A DNA stretch of 6,019 nucleotides, from contig JAGOEY010000053.1 in assembly GCA_017997515.1 (NCBI GenBank), positions 1 through 6,019 on the forward strand, read 5' to 3'. Below are positions 1 to 4,875 of this stretch, one piece after another. The stretch comes from Burkholderiaceae bacterium (GTDB taxonomy: Bacteria; Pseudomonadota; Gammaproteobacteria; Burkholderiales; Burkholderiaceae). The notes below the pieces were generated by a model, which worked only from the letters and a program-made list of their open reading frames with translations, made no database searches and was not told where the DNA came from. Numbering within the stretch: position 1 is the first letter of the stretch; each line of letters opens with the position of its first letter. A program made the translations under genes and the position numbers.

Positions 1-17
1 GTCGATAGAATCAGCGG

Positions 18-1031
18 ATGACCCACAGCCCCCCTACCACGCAGCCTTTTGACGCTGCGCAGGCGATCCGACTGGCGCAGGAAACCTTTGACATCGAAGC
101 CGCAGCAGTGCTGGGGCTTCGCAGCCGTGTGGAGGGTGCTGAAGACGGTGCGTTTGTCCGCGCCGTGCGCCTGGTGCTCGCCGTTCAGGGGCGTGTGGTG
201 GTGATGGGTATGGGCAAAAGTGGCCACGTGGGCCGCAAGATTGCGGCCACGCTGGCCTCCACGGGCACCCCCGCCCTGTTTGTGCACCCGGCCGAGGCCA
301 GCCATGGCGACCTGGGCATGGTCACGGCCAGCGATGTGGTGCTGGCCATCTCGAACAGCGGTGAAGTGGCCGAACTCACCGTGATCCTGCCGGTCATCCG
401 GCGCCTGGGTGTGCCGCTGATTGCGCTGACCGGTGGCGCACAGTCCACCCTCGCACTCCATGCCGACGTGGTGCTCAACAGTGCGGTAGACCGCGAAGCC
501 TGCCCGCTGAACCTGGCCCCCACGGCCAGCACCACGGCCCAACTCGCGTTTGGCGACGCGCTGGCCGTGGCCGTGCTGGACGCGCGTGGCTTCAAGCCCG
601 AAGACTTTGCCCGTTCGCACCCGGGTGGTGCCCTGGGCCGCAAGCTGCTGACCCATGTGCGTGATGTGATGCGCAGTGGCGACAGCCTGCCACGGGTGCG
701 CCCCGACACCAGTTTCAGCGCACTGATGCGTGAGATGAGTGACAAACGCCTGGGTATGGCCGTGGTGGTGGAGCCCGACGGCCGGATCGCCGGGGTGTTT
801 ACCGACGGTGACCTGCGCCGTCTGGTGGAAAGTGGTGCCGACCTGCGCGACCGCAGCGCCCAAGCCGTGATGCACACCTCGCCCCGCACCATCCGCCAGG
901 ATGCCCTGGCCGTGGATGCCGCCGAGCTGATGGAGCAGCACGGCATCACCAGTGTGCTGGTGGCGGACGCCGGTGGCGTATTGCAGGGCATCGTGCACAT
1001 TGGCGACCTGATGCGTGCAAAAGTTATCTGA
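18..1031 (+). CDS. kdsD: D-arabinose 5-phosphate isomerase (KdsD/KpsF family)
   Basis: Interconverts D-ribulose 5-phosphate and D-arabinose 5-phosphate in the cytoplasm, the first step of KDO synthesis for lipopolysaccharide. The 337-residue protein has an N-terminal SIS (sugar isomerase) domain at about residues 45-185 and two CBS domains at about 215-270 and 283-335, the full family architecture. Visible motifs are MGMGKSGHVG (K67), the ISNSGE loop (111-116, with E119 just after), DREACPLNLAPT (E160) and SHPGGALGR (H201). By spacing, K67, E119, E160 and H201 match the active-site Lys, two Glu and His of E. coli KdsD. The start is fixed: an in-frame TAG lies at 6-8 and the only start codon after it is ATG at 18. 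No strong ribosome binding site is seen in the 17 bases available. kdsC begins 7 bases after the stop, so this is the first visible gene of the operon. GutQ/KpsF paralogs share the fold; linkage to kdsC and lptC favours KdsD. Confidence 0.95.
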   Translation: MTHSPPTTQPFDAAQAIRLAQETFDIEAAAVLGLRSRVEGAEDGAFVRAVRLVLAVQGRVVVMGMGKSGHVGRKIAATLASTGTPALFVHPAEASHGDLGMVTASDVVLAISNSGEVAELTVILPVIRRLGVPLIALTGGAQSTLALHADVVLNSAVDREACPLNLAPTASTTAQLAFGDALAVAVLDARGFKPEDFARSHPGGALGRKLLTHVRDVMRSGDSLPRVRPDTSFSALMREMSDKRLGMAVVVEPDGRIAGVFTDGDLRRLVESGADLRDRSAQAVMHTSPRTIRQDALAVDAAELMEQHGITSVLVADAGGVLQGIVHIGDLMRAKVI

Positions 1032-1038
1032 TCACGCC

Positions 1039-1659
1039 ATGACCTTGTCTGTTGTGCCCCATTCTGCGGTGTTGCCCGCGCTTTCTTTTCCGCCCGAACT
1101 GCTGCTCAAGGCGCAGGACGTGCGTGTCGCTTTTTTCGACGTGGACGGTGTGCTGACCGACGGCGGACTGTATTTTGCGGAATTCGCCCCGGGTGACACC
1201 CGCAGCACCGGCGACGGTGCCGCCGCAGCCGGTGAAACCATCAAACGCTTCAACACGCTGGACGGCCACGGCATCAAACTGCTGCAGCGCGCGGGCATCA
1301 CACCCGTGGTGATCACCGGGCGCGACTCGCGGGTTTTGCGCACACGCCTGCAGGCGCTGGGCGTAGTGCATGCCCACTACGGCACCGAAGACAAGCGCCC
1401 CGCTGCCGAGGCCACCCTGCACACGCTGGGCCTGGGCTGGCACCAGGCCGCAGCCATCGGGGACGACTGGCCCGACCTGGCGGTGATGCGGCGCAGCGCA
1501 TTTGCGTGCGCCCCGGCCAATGCCCATATTGAAGTACGCGCAAGTGCCCACCACGTGACCCAGGCTTTGGGCGGCCACGGCGCAGCACGCGAGTTTTGCG
1601 ACATCCTGCTGGTGGCCAGCGGACAGTACGCACGCCTGCTGGCGGAGAGCGCCCCATGA
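1039..1659 (+). CDS. kdsC: 3-deoxy-D-manno-octulosonate 8-phosphate phosphatase (HAD superfamily)
   Basis: Hydrolyses KDO 8-phosphate to KDO and phosphate before CMP activation. The 206-residue protein carries all four HAD motifs: FFDVDGVLTDG (nucleophile D34, acid/base D36), VVITGR (T93), a conserved lysine in TEDKRPA (K119) and IGDDWPD (D142, D146). It is a C1-type, capless HAD of the tetrameric KdsC kind, with the family sequence FNTLDGHGIKLL after motif I. ATG 1039 was chosen because it lies 7 bases after the kdsD stop; an in-frame GTG at 1015 would overlap kdsD and add eight residues. No good Shine-Dalgarno precedes either start, so translational coupling is likely. The stop overlaps the lptC start as ATGA. 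Two oddities: an N-terminal extension of about 25 residues, and a segment rich in Gly, Ala and Thr (about residues 50-66) between the nucleophile strand and the FN.LDG helix, longer than I remember for E. coli KdsC. Confidence 0.93.
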   Translation: MTLSVVPHSAVLPALSFPPELLLKAQDVRVAFFDVDGVLTDGGLYFAEFAPGDTRSTGDGAAAAGETIKRFNTLDGHGIKLLQRAGITPVVITGRDSRVLRTRLQALGVVHAHYGTEDKRPAAEATLHTLGLGWHQAAAIGDDWPDLAVMRRSAFACAPANAHIEVRASAHHVTQALGGHGAAREFCDILLVASGQYARLLAESAP

Positions 1660-2282
1660 AAAAGCTGGCCCGCCTGACCTGGGACCGCTTGTCCATCTAC
1701 CTGCCCGTGATGCTGATGGGTTTGCTGGCGCTGGGCACTTACTGGCTTGTACGCATCACCCCCACAACCAGCGCGCCCGAACCGGAGCAGCAGGTGCGGC
1801 ATGAGCCAGACTACTTCATGCGCACGTTTTCGGTGAAGACCTTCAACGAAAAAGGGCAGCTGCAGAGCGAAGTCAACGGCATTGAAGGCAGGCACTTCCC
1901 CGACACCGACACGCTGGAGATTGACCAGGTGCGTATGCGCTCGTTCAACCAGGACGGCAAGGTCGTTGTGGCCACCGCCGACCGCGCCCTGAGCAACAGC
2001 GACGGCTCGGAGGTCCAGCTGTTTGGCAATGCCATTGTGGTGCGCGAGGCCTCCACCGATGCCAGCGGGCGCGTGGACCCACGCCTCGAATTCCGCAGCG
2101 AGTTTTTGCACGCCTATGTGAACACCGAACGTGTCAAAACCAACCAGCCCGTGGTGATGACACGGGGCAACGACCGATTCACCGGCGACGCGATGGACTT
2201 CGACAACCTGAGCCGGGTGATGAACCTGCAAGGCCGTGTGCGTGGTGTGCTGATGCCCGGCCCGGCGAAGTCGGCCAAATAG
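1656..2282 (+). CDS. lptC: LPS export system protein LptC
   Basis: Bitopic inner-membrane component of the Lpt machine. It takes LPS from the LptB2FG transporter and passes it to periplasmic LptA. The 208-residue protein has a short basic N-terminus (MKKLARLTWDR), one membrane segment at about residues 12-33 and a periplasmic beta-jellyroll domain (LptC/DUF1239) for the remainder. The stretch EPDYFMRTFSVKTFNEKG (about 50-67) is typical of the Burkholderiales form, followed by alternating strands with a repeated D.. and G.. turn pattern. The start is ATG 1656, overlapping the kdsC stop by four bases, with GGAGAG at 1644-1649 as ribosome binding site; starts further upstream would run inside kdsC. 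Members are poorly conserved in sequence, so the call leans on topology, length, family-like motifs and the kdsD-kdsC context. lptA and lptB, often next in this operon, are not in the window. Confidence 0.9.
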   Translation: MKKLARLTWDRLSIYLPVMLMGLLALGTYWLVRITPTTSAPEPEQQVRHEPDYFMRTFSVKTFNEKGQLQSEVNGIEGRHFPDTDTLEIDQVRMRSFNQDGKVVVATADRALSNSDGSEVQLFGNAIVVREASTDASGRVDPRLEFRSEFLHAYVNTERVKTNQPVVMTRGNDRFTGDAMDFDNLSRVMNLQGRVRGVLMPGPAKSAK

Positions 2283-2311
2283 ATACCTGCTTGTACATAA
2301 AGGCGCCCACC

Positions 2312-3088
2312 ATGAGCCCTCTGGTCTTTATCACCGGCGCATCCAGCGGCATCGGGCAGGCCCTGGCCTGGCGTTTCCACCAGGCGGGTTACCGGCTGGC
2401 ACTGGTGGCACGCCGCACTTCCGAGATGGAATCATGGGCTGAAGCACAAGGAATAAGCGCAGACAGCTATCAAATTTATAGTGCAGACGTGTCTGACATC
2501 GGCAGCATCACGGCCGCAGGCCAAGAGTGCATCCGTCGCCAGGGTGTGCCCGATGTGGTGGTTGCCAACGCGGGCATCAGTGTGGGTATGGACACGGCGG
2601 TATTTGAAGACCTGGATGTGATGGCCCGCACGTTTGCCACCAACAACATCGGCATGGCGGCGACCTTCCACCCCTTCATCGACGCCATGGTGCAGCGCCA
2701 ATCAGGCGCGCTGGTCGGTATTGGCAGTGTGGCGGGCATCCGTGGGCTGCCGGGCCATGGCGCGTACTGCGCCAGCAAGGCGGCGGCCATCGGTTACTGC
2801 GAGAGCCTGCGCGGCGAACTGCGTGCATCGGGGGTCAAAGTGGTGACACTGTGCCCCGGCTACATCGACACACCTCTCACCCAGCACAACCGTTACACGA
2901 TGCCGTTTCTCATGCAGCCGGCCGACTTTGCCGACAAGGCGTTCGGTGCCATTGCCGCCGGGGCGAGCTACCGCGTGATTCCGTGGCAGATGGGTGTGGT
3001 GGCCAAAGCCATGCGACTGCTGCCCAACCCGGTGTTTGACCGGTTGTTTGCGGGCCGCCCCCGCAAGCGCCGCCAGCACGAGGAGTAA
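2312..3088 (+). CDS. SDR-family NAD(P)-dependent oxidoreductase, substrate unknown
   Basis: A classical short-chain dehydrogenase/reductase of 258 residues with a complete Rossmann core. It shows TGASSGIG (residues 8-15) for dinucleotide binding, ADV (58-60), ANAG (85-88), an active-site Asn at 111-112 (TNNIG), Ser139 (GIGSVAG), and Tyr152 and Lys156 (AYCASKAA), followed by CPGYIDTP (181-188). Arginines at 34-35 after the second strand suggest NADPH rather than NADH. No signal peptide is visible; the C-terminus ends with a basic RPRKRRQHEE tail. ATG 2312 was preferred over TTG 2291 because AAAGG at about 2299-2303 sits at good spacing and the family motif begins right after. It starts 29 bases after lptC and is probably cotranscribed. 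Its substrate cannot be read from the sequence; a lipid or envelope precursor is only a guess from position. Part of its sequence, residues 45-58, is encoded by a probable dispersed repeat. Confidence 0.9.
   Translation: MSPLVFITGASSGIGQALAWRFHQAGYRLALVARRTSEMESWAEAQGISADSYQIYSADVSDIGSITAAGQECIRRQGVPDVVVANAGISVGMDTAVFEDLDVMARTFATNNIGMAATFHPFIDAMVQRQSGALVGIGSVAGIRGLPGHGAYCASKAAAIGYCESLRGELRASGVKVVTLCPGYIDTPLTQHNRYTMPFLMQPADFADKAFGAIAAGASYRVIPWQMGVVAKAMRLLPNPVFDRLFAGRPRKRRQHEE
2444..2484 (+). repeat. Probable Comamonadaceae-type dispersed repeat inside the SDR gene
   Basis: This stretch is AT-richer than the gene around it. It contains GAATAAGCGC, then AGCTATCAAATTTATAG, with short inverted arms CTAT/ATAG (2467-2470, 2478-2481) and outer GCAC/GTGC (2444-2447, 2481-2484). 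From memory it resembles the short palindromic repeat scattered in many copies through Rhodoferax, Polaromonas and Acidovorax genomes (GATAGC, TTGCGCTTATT modules on the complementary strand). It keeps the reading frame and encodes the loop between strands 2 and 3 of the SDR fold. Copy number cannot be tested in a single window. Confidence 0.5.
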
Positions 3089-3134
3089 AAACGCTGGCGC
3101 CAAGGTCAGTGCACGTGTATTCAGGGCACCTATG

Positions 3135-3156
3135 AAAAAAGGCCCCGAAGGGCCTT
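3135..3156 (-). terminator. Intrinsic terminator of the first RRM gene
   Basis: On the - strand this reads AAGGCCC, a TTCG tetraloop, GGGCCTT, then a T run (stem arms 3150-3156 and 3139-3145; T tract from the As at 3135-3140). A C(UUCG)G loop is exceptionally stable and typical of bacterial terminators. It lies 38 bases past the RRM stop. On the + strand, serving the convergent SDR gene, the hairpin has no T tract, so it is mainly one-directional. Confidence 0.88.
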
Positions 3157-3193
3157 GTTGGGTGTGCGCATACAACTGCGCAGCAACAGCGGG

Positions 3194-3718
3194 TCAGTAA
3201 CCGCCGCCACCGCCGCCGTAACCGCCACCACCGCCGGAGCGACCACCGCCGCCGCCACCGCGTGGACCGGCACCGTAGGGGCTGCGGAAACCACCGTCAC
3301 CGCCGCCACCACCACCGCTGCGTCCACCGCCGCCGCCGCCGTAACCACCTCCACCACCACTGCGTCCGCCACCGCCTCCACCGCCGTAGCCGCCACCGCC
3401 TCCACCGCCATAACCACCTCCGCCGCCTCCGCCATATCCGCCGCCACCACCGCTACGGGGTGGGCGGGCTTCCATGGGACGCGCTTCGTTCACAACGATG
3501 CTGCGGCCACCAAGAGGTTGGCCATTCATGCCGTTAACAGCGGCCTGCGCTTCGGCGTCGCTGCCCATCTCGACAAAGCCAAAACCCTTGGAGCGACCGG
3601 TTTCGCGTTCCATCATGACCTTGGCACTGGTCACAGAGCCAAATTGGGAGAAAGCCTGCTCCAGATCGCTGTCGCGAACGGTGTAGGGCAGATTGCCGAT
3701 GTACAGTTTGTTGCCCAT
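3194..3718 (-). CDS. Single-RRM, glycine-rich RNA-binding protein (longer paralog)
   Basis: A cytoplasmic RNA-binding protein of 174 residues. An N-terminal RNA recognition motif (about 1-82) has RNP2 LYIGNL (5-10) and RNP1 KGFGFVEM (44-51), with the usual aromatic RNA-contact positions Y6, F46 and F48. A short linker (ARPMEARPPR) leads to an 86-residue low-complexity tail of glycine broken by tyrosine, RS and one RGG. This layout resembles cyanobacterial Rbp and plant GRP proteins, many of which are cold-induced RNA chaperones; that role is inferred here. The start is ATG at 3716-3718, with AGGAG (3726-3730) seven bases upstream. It is convergent with the SDR gene and has its own terminator, promoter candidate and leader. 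Its RRM and linker are about 80% identical (74 of 92 positions by eye) to the neighbouring gene at 3987-4367, so the pair arose by tandem duplication. The tails differ in length by more than twofold. Confidence 0.93.
   Translation of the reverse strand: MGNKLYIGNLPYTVRDSDLEQAFSQFGSVTSAKVMMERETGRSKGFGFVEMGSDAEAQAAVNGMNGQPLGGRSIVVNEARPMEARPPRSGGGGGYGGGGGGGYGGGGGGGYGGGGGGGRSGGGGGYGGGGGGRSGGGGGGDGGFRSPYGAGPRGGGGGGRSGGGGGYGGGGGGY
3197..3454 (-). repeat. Low-complexity Gly/Tyr-coding tract of the longer RRM gene
   Basis: Encodes residues 89-174. The DNA is almost wholly GGC/GGT/GGA glycine codons with periodic TAC/TAT tyrosine and CG.AGC (Arg-Ser) interruptions, giving near-repeats of seven to ten residues such as YGGGGGGG and RSGGGGGYGG. 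Around residues 137-148 the pattern breaks (DGGFRSPYGAGP). Such tracts change length easily by slippage or unequal recombination, and the second RRM gene carries a related but shorter tract. Confidence 0.85.
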
Positions 3719-3834
3719 CTAGGGACTCCTCAAGAACACATTGGAAACAAGCGATGGAGTCCGGATAACGCAATCAACAAACTAAACGACGCGAAACGAC
3801 CTGACACCACAAAAATGTGTGCATTTATGCACAC
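3719..3834 (-). promoter_or_regulatory. Structured mRNA leader of the longer RRM gene with SD-sequestering stem
   Basis: Read on the - strand, the leader has, in order, a palindrome (3813-3838), TTCGCGTC (3788-3795), GTTTGTTGATTGC (3770-3782), GGACTCC (3756-3762), ATCGC (3751-3755) and AGGAGTCC (3723-3730), then the start codon. GGACTCC is perfectly complementary to GGAGTCC, which contains the Shine-Dalgarno, so a 7-bp stem with a 26-nt loop can hide it. All these boxes except the palindrome recur upstream of the paralog. The 5' end is estimated from the candidate -10 element. The family is not one I recognise. Confidence 0.6.
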
Positions 3835-3838
3835 ATTT
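3813..3838. promoter_or_regulatory. 26-bp perfect palindrome at the estimated transcript start of the longer RRM gene
   Basis: AAATGTGTGCAT (3813-3824) is followed by TT and ATGCACACATTT (3827-3838): 12-bp arms with a 2-base centre. It lies immediately downstream of the CATAAT box on the - strand, so it would either be an operator over the start site or fold into a hairpin at the very 5' end of the mRNA. No T run follows on the + strand; on the - strand a short TT.TG follows, too weak for a terminator. Confidence 0.6.
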
Positions 3839-3840
3839 GC

Positions 3841-3871
3841 ATTATGGGCCTAAATTTCCAAAAAAAAGCAA
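3841..3871 (-). promoter_or_regulatory. Candidate sigma-70 promoter of the longer RRM gene
   Basis: On the - strand a CATAAT -10 box (3841-3846) follows TTGCTT (3866-3871) with a rather long 19-base, A/T-rich spacer. The -10 and its flank (CATAAT.GC.AATG) are shared, with small changes, with the region upstream of the second RRM gene, at a similar distance from the start codon (122 against 130 bases). That sharing is the main support; the -35 box is uncertain. Confidence 0.42.
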
Positions 3872-3908
3872 GCTTTTATTTCGTGCAAGTTGTGCCCAGT
3901 TTGCACAC

Positions 3909-3940
3909 GCAAAAAAGGGACCCGAGGGTCCCTTTTTTGC
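3909..3940 (-). terminator. Symmetrical (bidirectional-looking) terminator after the second RRM gene
   Basis: A perfect inverted repeat: GCAAAAAAGGGACCC, GA, GGGTCCCTTTTTTGC. The GC core GGGACC/GGTCCC with a four-base loop is flanked by a run of six As on one side and six Ts on the other, so either strand gives stem plus U tract. It lies 46 bases past the stop at 3987 and insulates the two RRM genes from each other. Confidence 0.87.
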
Positions 3941-3986
3941 AACTGGCGGTGAGATTCACCGCAGCACGGGCCGCGAGGCCGGTGTA

Positions 3987-4367
3987 TCAGTAGCTGCTAC
4001 GGCCACCGCCGTAACCACCGCCGCCGCCACCACCGTAGCCGCCGCCGCCGGAACGGCCGCCGCCGCCGCCGTAACCGCCGCCACCACCGAAGCCGCCACC
4101 GCTACGGGGTGGGCGGGCTTCCATTGGGCGGGCTTCGTTGACGACCAGATCACGGCCACCGAAAGATTGGCCATGCACGCCTTGGATGGCGGATTGTGCT
4201 TCGGCATCGCTGCCCATTTCGACAAAGCCGAAACCCTTGGAGCGGCCGGTGTCACGTTCCATCATGACCTTGGCGCTGCTGACCGAGCCGTACTGGCTGA
4301 AAGTCTGCTGCAGGTCTTCGTCACGGAAAGAATAGGGCAGGTTGCCCACGTAAAGTTTGTTGCCCAT
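3987..4367 (-). CDS. Single-RRM, glycine-rich RNA-binding protein (shorter paralog)
   Basis: A 126-residue RNA-binding protein. Its RRM (about 1-82) has RNP2 LYVGNL (5-10) and RNP1 KGFGFVEM (44-51), identical in length to the paralog at 3194-3718 with no indels. The linker ARPMEARPPR is the same, but the tail (residues 90-126) is only 37 residues of Gly with Phe, Tyr and RS, ending GGGRSSY. Substitutions against the paralog are mostly conservative (I7V, T13S, F26Y, E39D, V61I), with clusters in the variable loops, so both copies look functional. ATG at 4365-4367 has AGGAG (4374-4378) six bases upstream. It has its own terminator and leader, so the two genes are probably separate transcripts despite sharing strand and order. 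A role as cold-responsive RNA chaperone is inferred from the family. Confidence 0.93.
   Translation of the reverse strand: MGNKLYVGNLPYSFRDEDLQQTFSQYGSVSSAKVMMERDTGRSKGFGFVEMGSDAEAQSAIQGVHGQSFGGRDLVVNEARPMEARPPRSGGGFGGGGGYGGGGGRSGGGGYGGGGGGGYGGGRSSY
3990..4100 (-). repeat. Low-complexity Gly/Tyr-coding tract of the shorter RRM gene
   Basis: Encodes residues 90-126, nearly all glycine codons interrupted by Phe, Tyr and Arg-Ser. It is the counterpart of the tract at 3197-3454 but less than half its length, and it shows how fast these tails change after duplication while the RRM stays constant. Confidence 0.8.
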
Positions 4368-4491
4368 GAAGGACTCCTAAAAAAACTCAAAATGCGATGG
4401 GAGTCCGATAGCAATCAACAAACCTATGACGACTTCAAAGACGCGAACTGACCAATCACCGCTGACTTACGCCGCCTTTTGACGGGCAGCA
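4368..4491 (-). promoter_or_regulatory. Structured mRNA leader of the shorter RRM gene with SD-sequestering stem
   Basis: On the - strand, in order: a 5' hairpin GCTGCC/GGCGGC (arms 4485-4490 and 4471-4476, 8-nt loop), TTCGCGTC (4440-4447), GTTTGTTGATTGC (4411-4423), GGACTCC (4400-4406), then ATCGC (4394-4398, after one extra C) and AGGAGTCC (4371-4378) containing the Shine-Dalgarno. GGACTCC can pair with GGAGTCC over 7 bp across a 22-nt loop. Boxes and order match the leader at 3719-3834, while spacing differs (16 against 5 bases between the first two boxes, 4 against 7 before GGACTCC). The 5' end is an estimate. Confidence 0.6.
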
Positions 4492-4497
4492 TTGGCA

Positions 4498-4503
4498 ATT
4501 ATG
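4498..4503 (-). promoter_or_regulatory. Candidate -10 box of the shorter RRM gene
   Basis: CATAAT on the - strand, followed by TGCCAATG, resembles the box and flank upstream of the paralog. No convincing -35 is visible: TTGGAT lies 20 bases upstream, which is too far for a standard promoter. The following hairpin would begin at about +1. Confidence 0.4.
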
Positions 4504-4590
4504 CGCTATTTCTGCAAAAGGGCATCCAAACACACGTAGGGGTGATCCCCAAGCACAAGTGTGTTGGGTGTACCGCTCTGCGTGTTTACC

Positions 4591-4619
4591 CTGACGAGAT
4601 GTCGGTGGGCGGGTACAAT
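4591..4619 (+). promoter_or_regulatory. Promoter of the manganese riboswitch/exporter transcript
   Basis: CTGACG (4591-4596), a 17-base spacer and TACAAT (4614-4619) fit a sigma-70 promoter. Transcription would begin at about 4626, just ahead of the riboswitch core that starts near 4633. The region 4504-4590 upstream holds an imperfect inverted repeat (4526-4535 with 4559-4567) and no gene I can support. Confidence 0.6.
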
Positions 4620-4625
4620 ATGGGT

Positions 4626-4800
4626 TGTCATTGGGGAGTAGCCACCCTTCTTTCCTGCGGGAATTGAGAGGGGCTTGCATCAACAGACTTGTGGGACCGC
4701 GGCCATGCTGCCCGGCTTCCATATGGTGCAAGCGATTCTGCCGACGACTCCGGGCCAGCGCCCGGGGGCGTTATTCGGATTCAGCGAGACCTTTGGCTGT
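4626..4800 (+). promoter_or_regulatory. yybP-ykoY (manganese) riboswitch
   Basis: The 5' core GGGGAGTAGCC (4633-4643) and the 3' core GCGAGACCTTTGGC (4784-4797) are the hallmark ends of this class, as remembered from the alx and mntP leaders of E. coli. An outer helix can form between GTCATTGG (4627-4634) and CCTTTGGC (4790-4797), with two U-U mismatches. Inside, AGCC and GGCT, then TTCC/GGAA, make the first arm, and TCAACAGACTTG (4680-4691) resembles the conserved internal loop segment. The class binds Mn2+ and turns on manganese exporters; here it precedes a GDT1-family gene, a known partner. It probably acts on translation, since no good terminator lies between it and the gene. Confidence 0.85.
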
Positions 4801-4875
4801 ACAGCCTCCGCTTCAGGCCGGGGATGTTGTGCAGTCATTGGTTTTTTGTTTCCGGCCGGAGTAGTGAATCGAATC
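4801..4875 (+). promoter_or_regulatory. Probable expression platform between the riboswitch and the exporter gene
   Basis: GGCCGG (4816-4821) can pair with CCGGCC (4852-4857), and CTCCG (4806-4810) with CGGAG (4857-4861). The only Shine-Dalgarno-like sequence, GGAG at 4858-4861, could therefore be hidden or freed. A run of six Ts (4842-4847) is not preceded by a strong hairpin, which argues against intrinsic termination. GGAG lies 14 bases from ATG 4876, unusually far, and only 2 bases from an in-frame GTG at 4864. Confidence 0.4.

Noticed and set aside
185..1000. 271-codon - strand open frame across kdsD
   Set aside because: Ser/Arg/Thr-rich shadow of kdsD with no family features.
1377..2231. 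284-codon - strand open frame across kdsC and lptC
   Set aside because: Shadow of GC-rich coding sequence; it spans two well-supported genes on the other strand and shows no recognisable motif.
3155..3853. Long + strand open frame rich in Ala and Thr opposite the longer RRM gene
   Set aside because: It is the antisense reading of glycine codons (GCC/ACC runs); the RRM frame has real motifs, an RBS and a terminator.
3990..4100. CRISPR-like or satellite array in the GCC/ACC-rich tracts
   Set aside because: No regular repeat-spacer pattern; the tracts are in-frame glycine codons of RRM proteins.
3819..4451. + strand open frame opposite the shorter RRM gene
   Set aside because: Same antisense effect of the glycine tract; it runs through a terminator hairpin and the leader and shows no domain.
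4526..4567. Imperfect inverted repeat CCAAACACAC / GTGTGTTGG enclosing GGGGTGATCCCC, considered as a terminator or small-RNA hairpin
   Set aside because: No T run follows on either strand and no promoter is tied to it; it could be an operator, but nothing else supports a call.
4456..4731. Small open frames on both strands between the RRM leader and the riboswitch
   Set aside because: They overlap the promoter and the riboswitch, have no good binding site and no recognisable protein features.
4675..4875. Upstream extension of the exporter reading frame
   Set aside because: The extension translates the riboswitch aptamer and the loop before the gene; family members begin just before the first EMGDKTQ motif.
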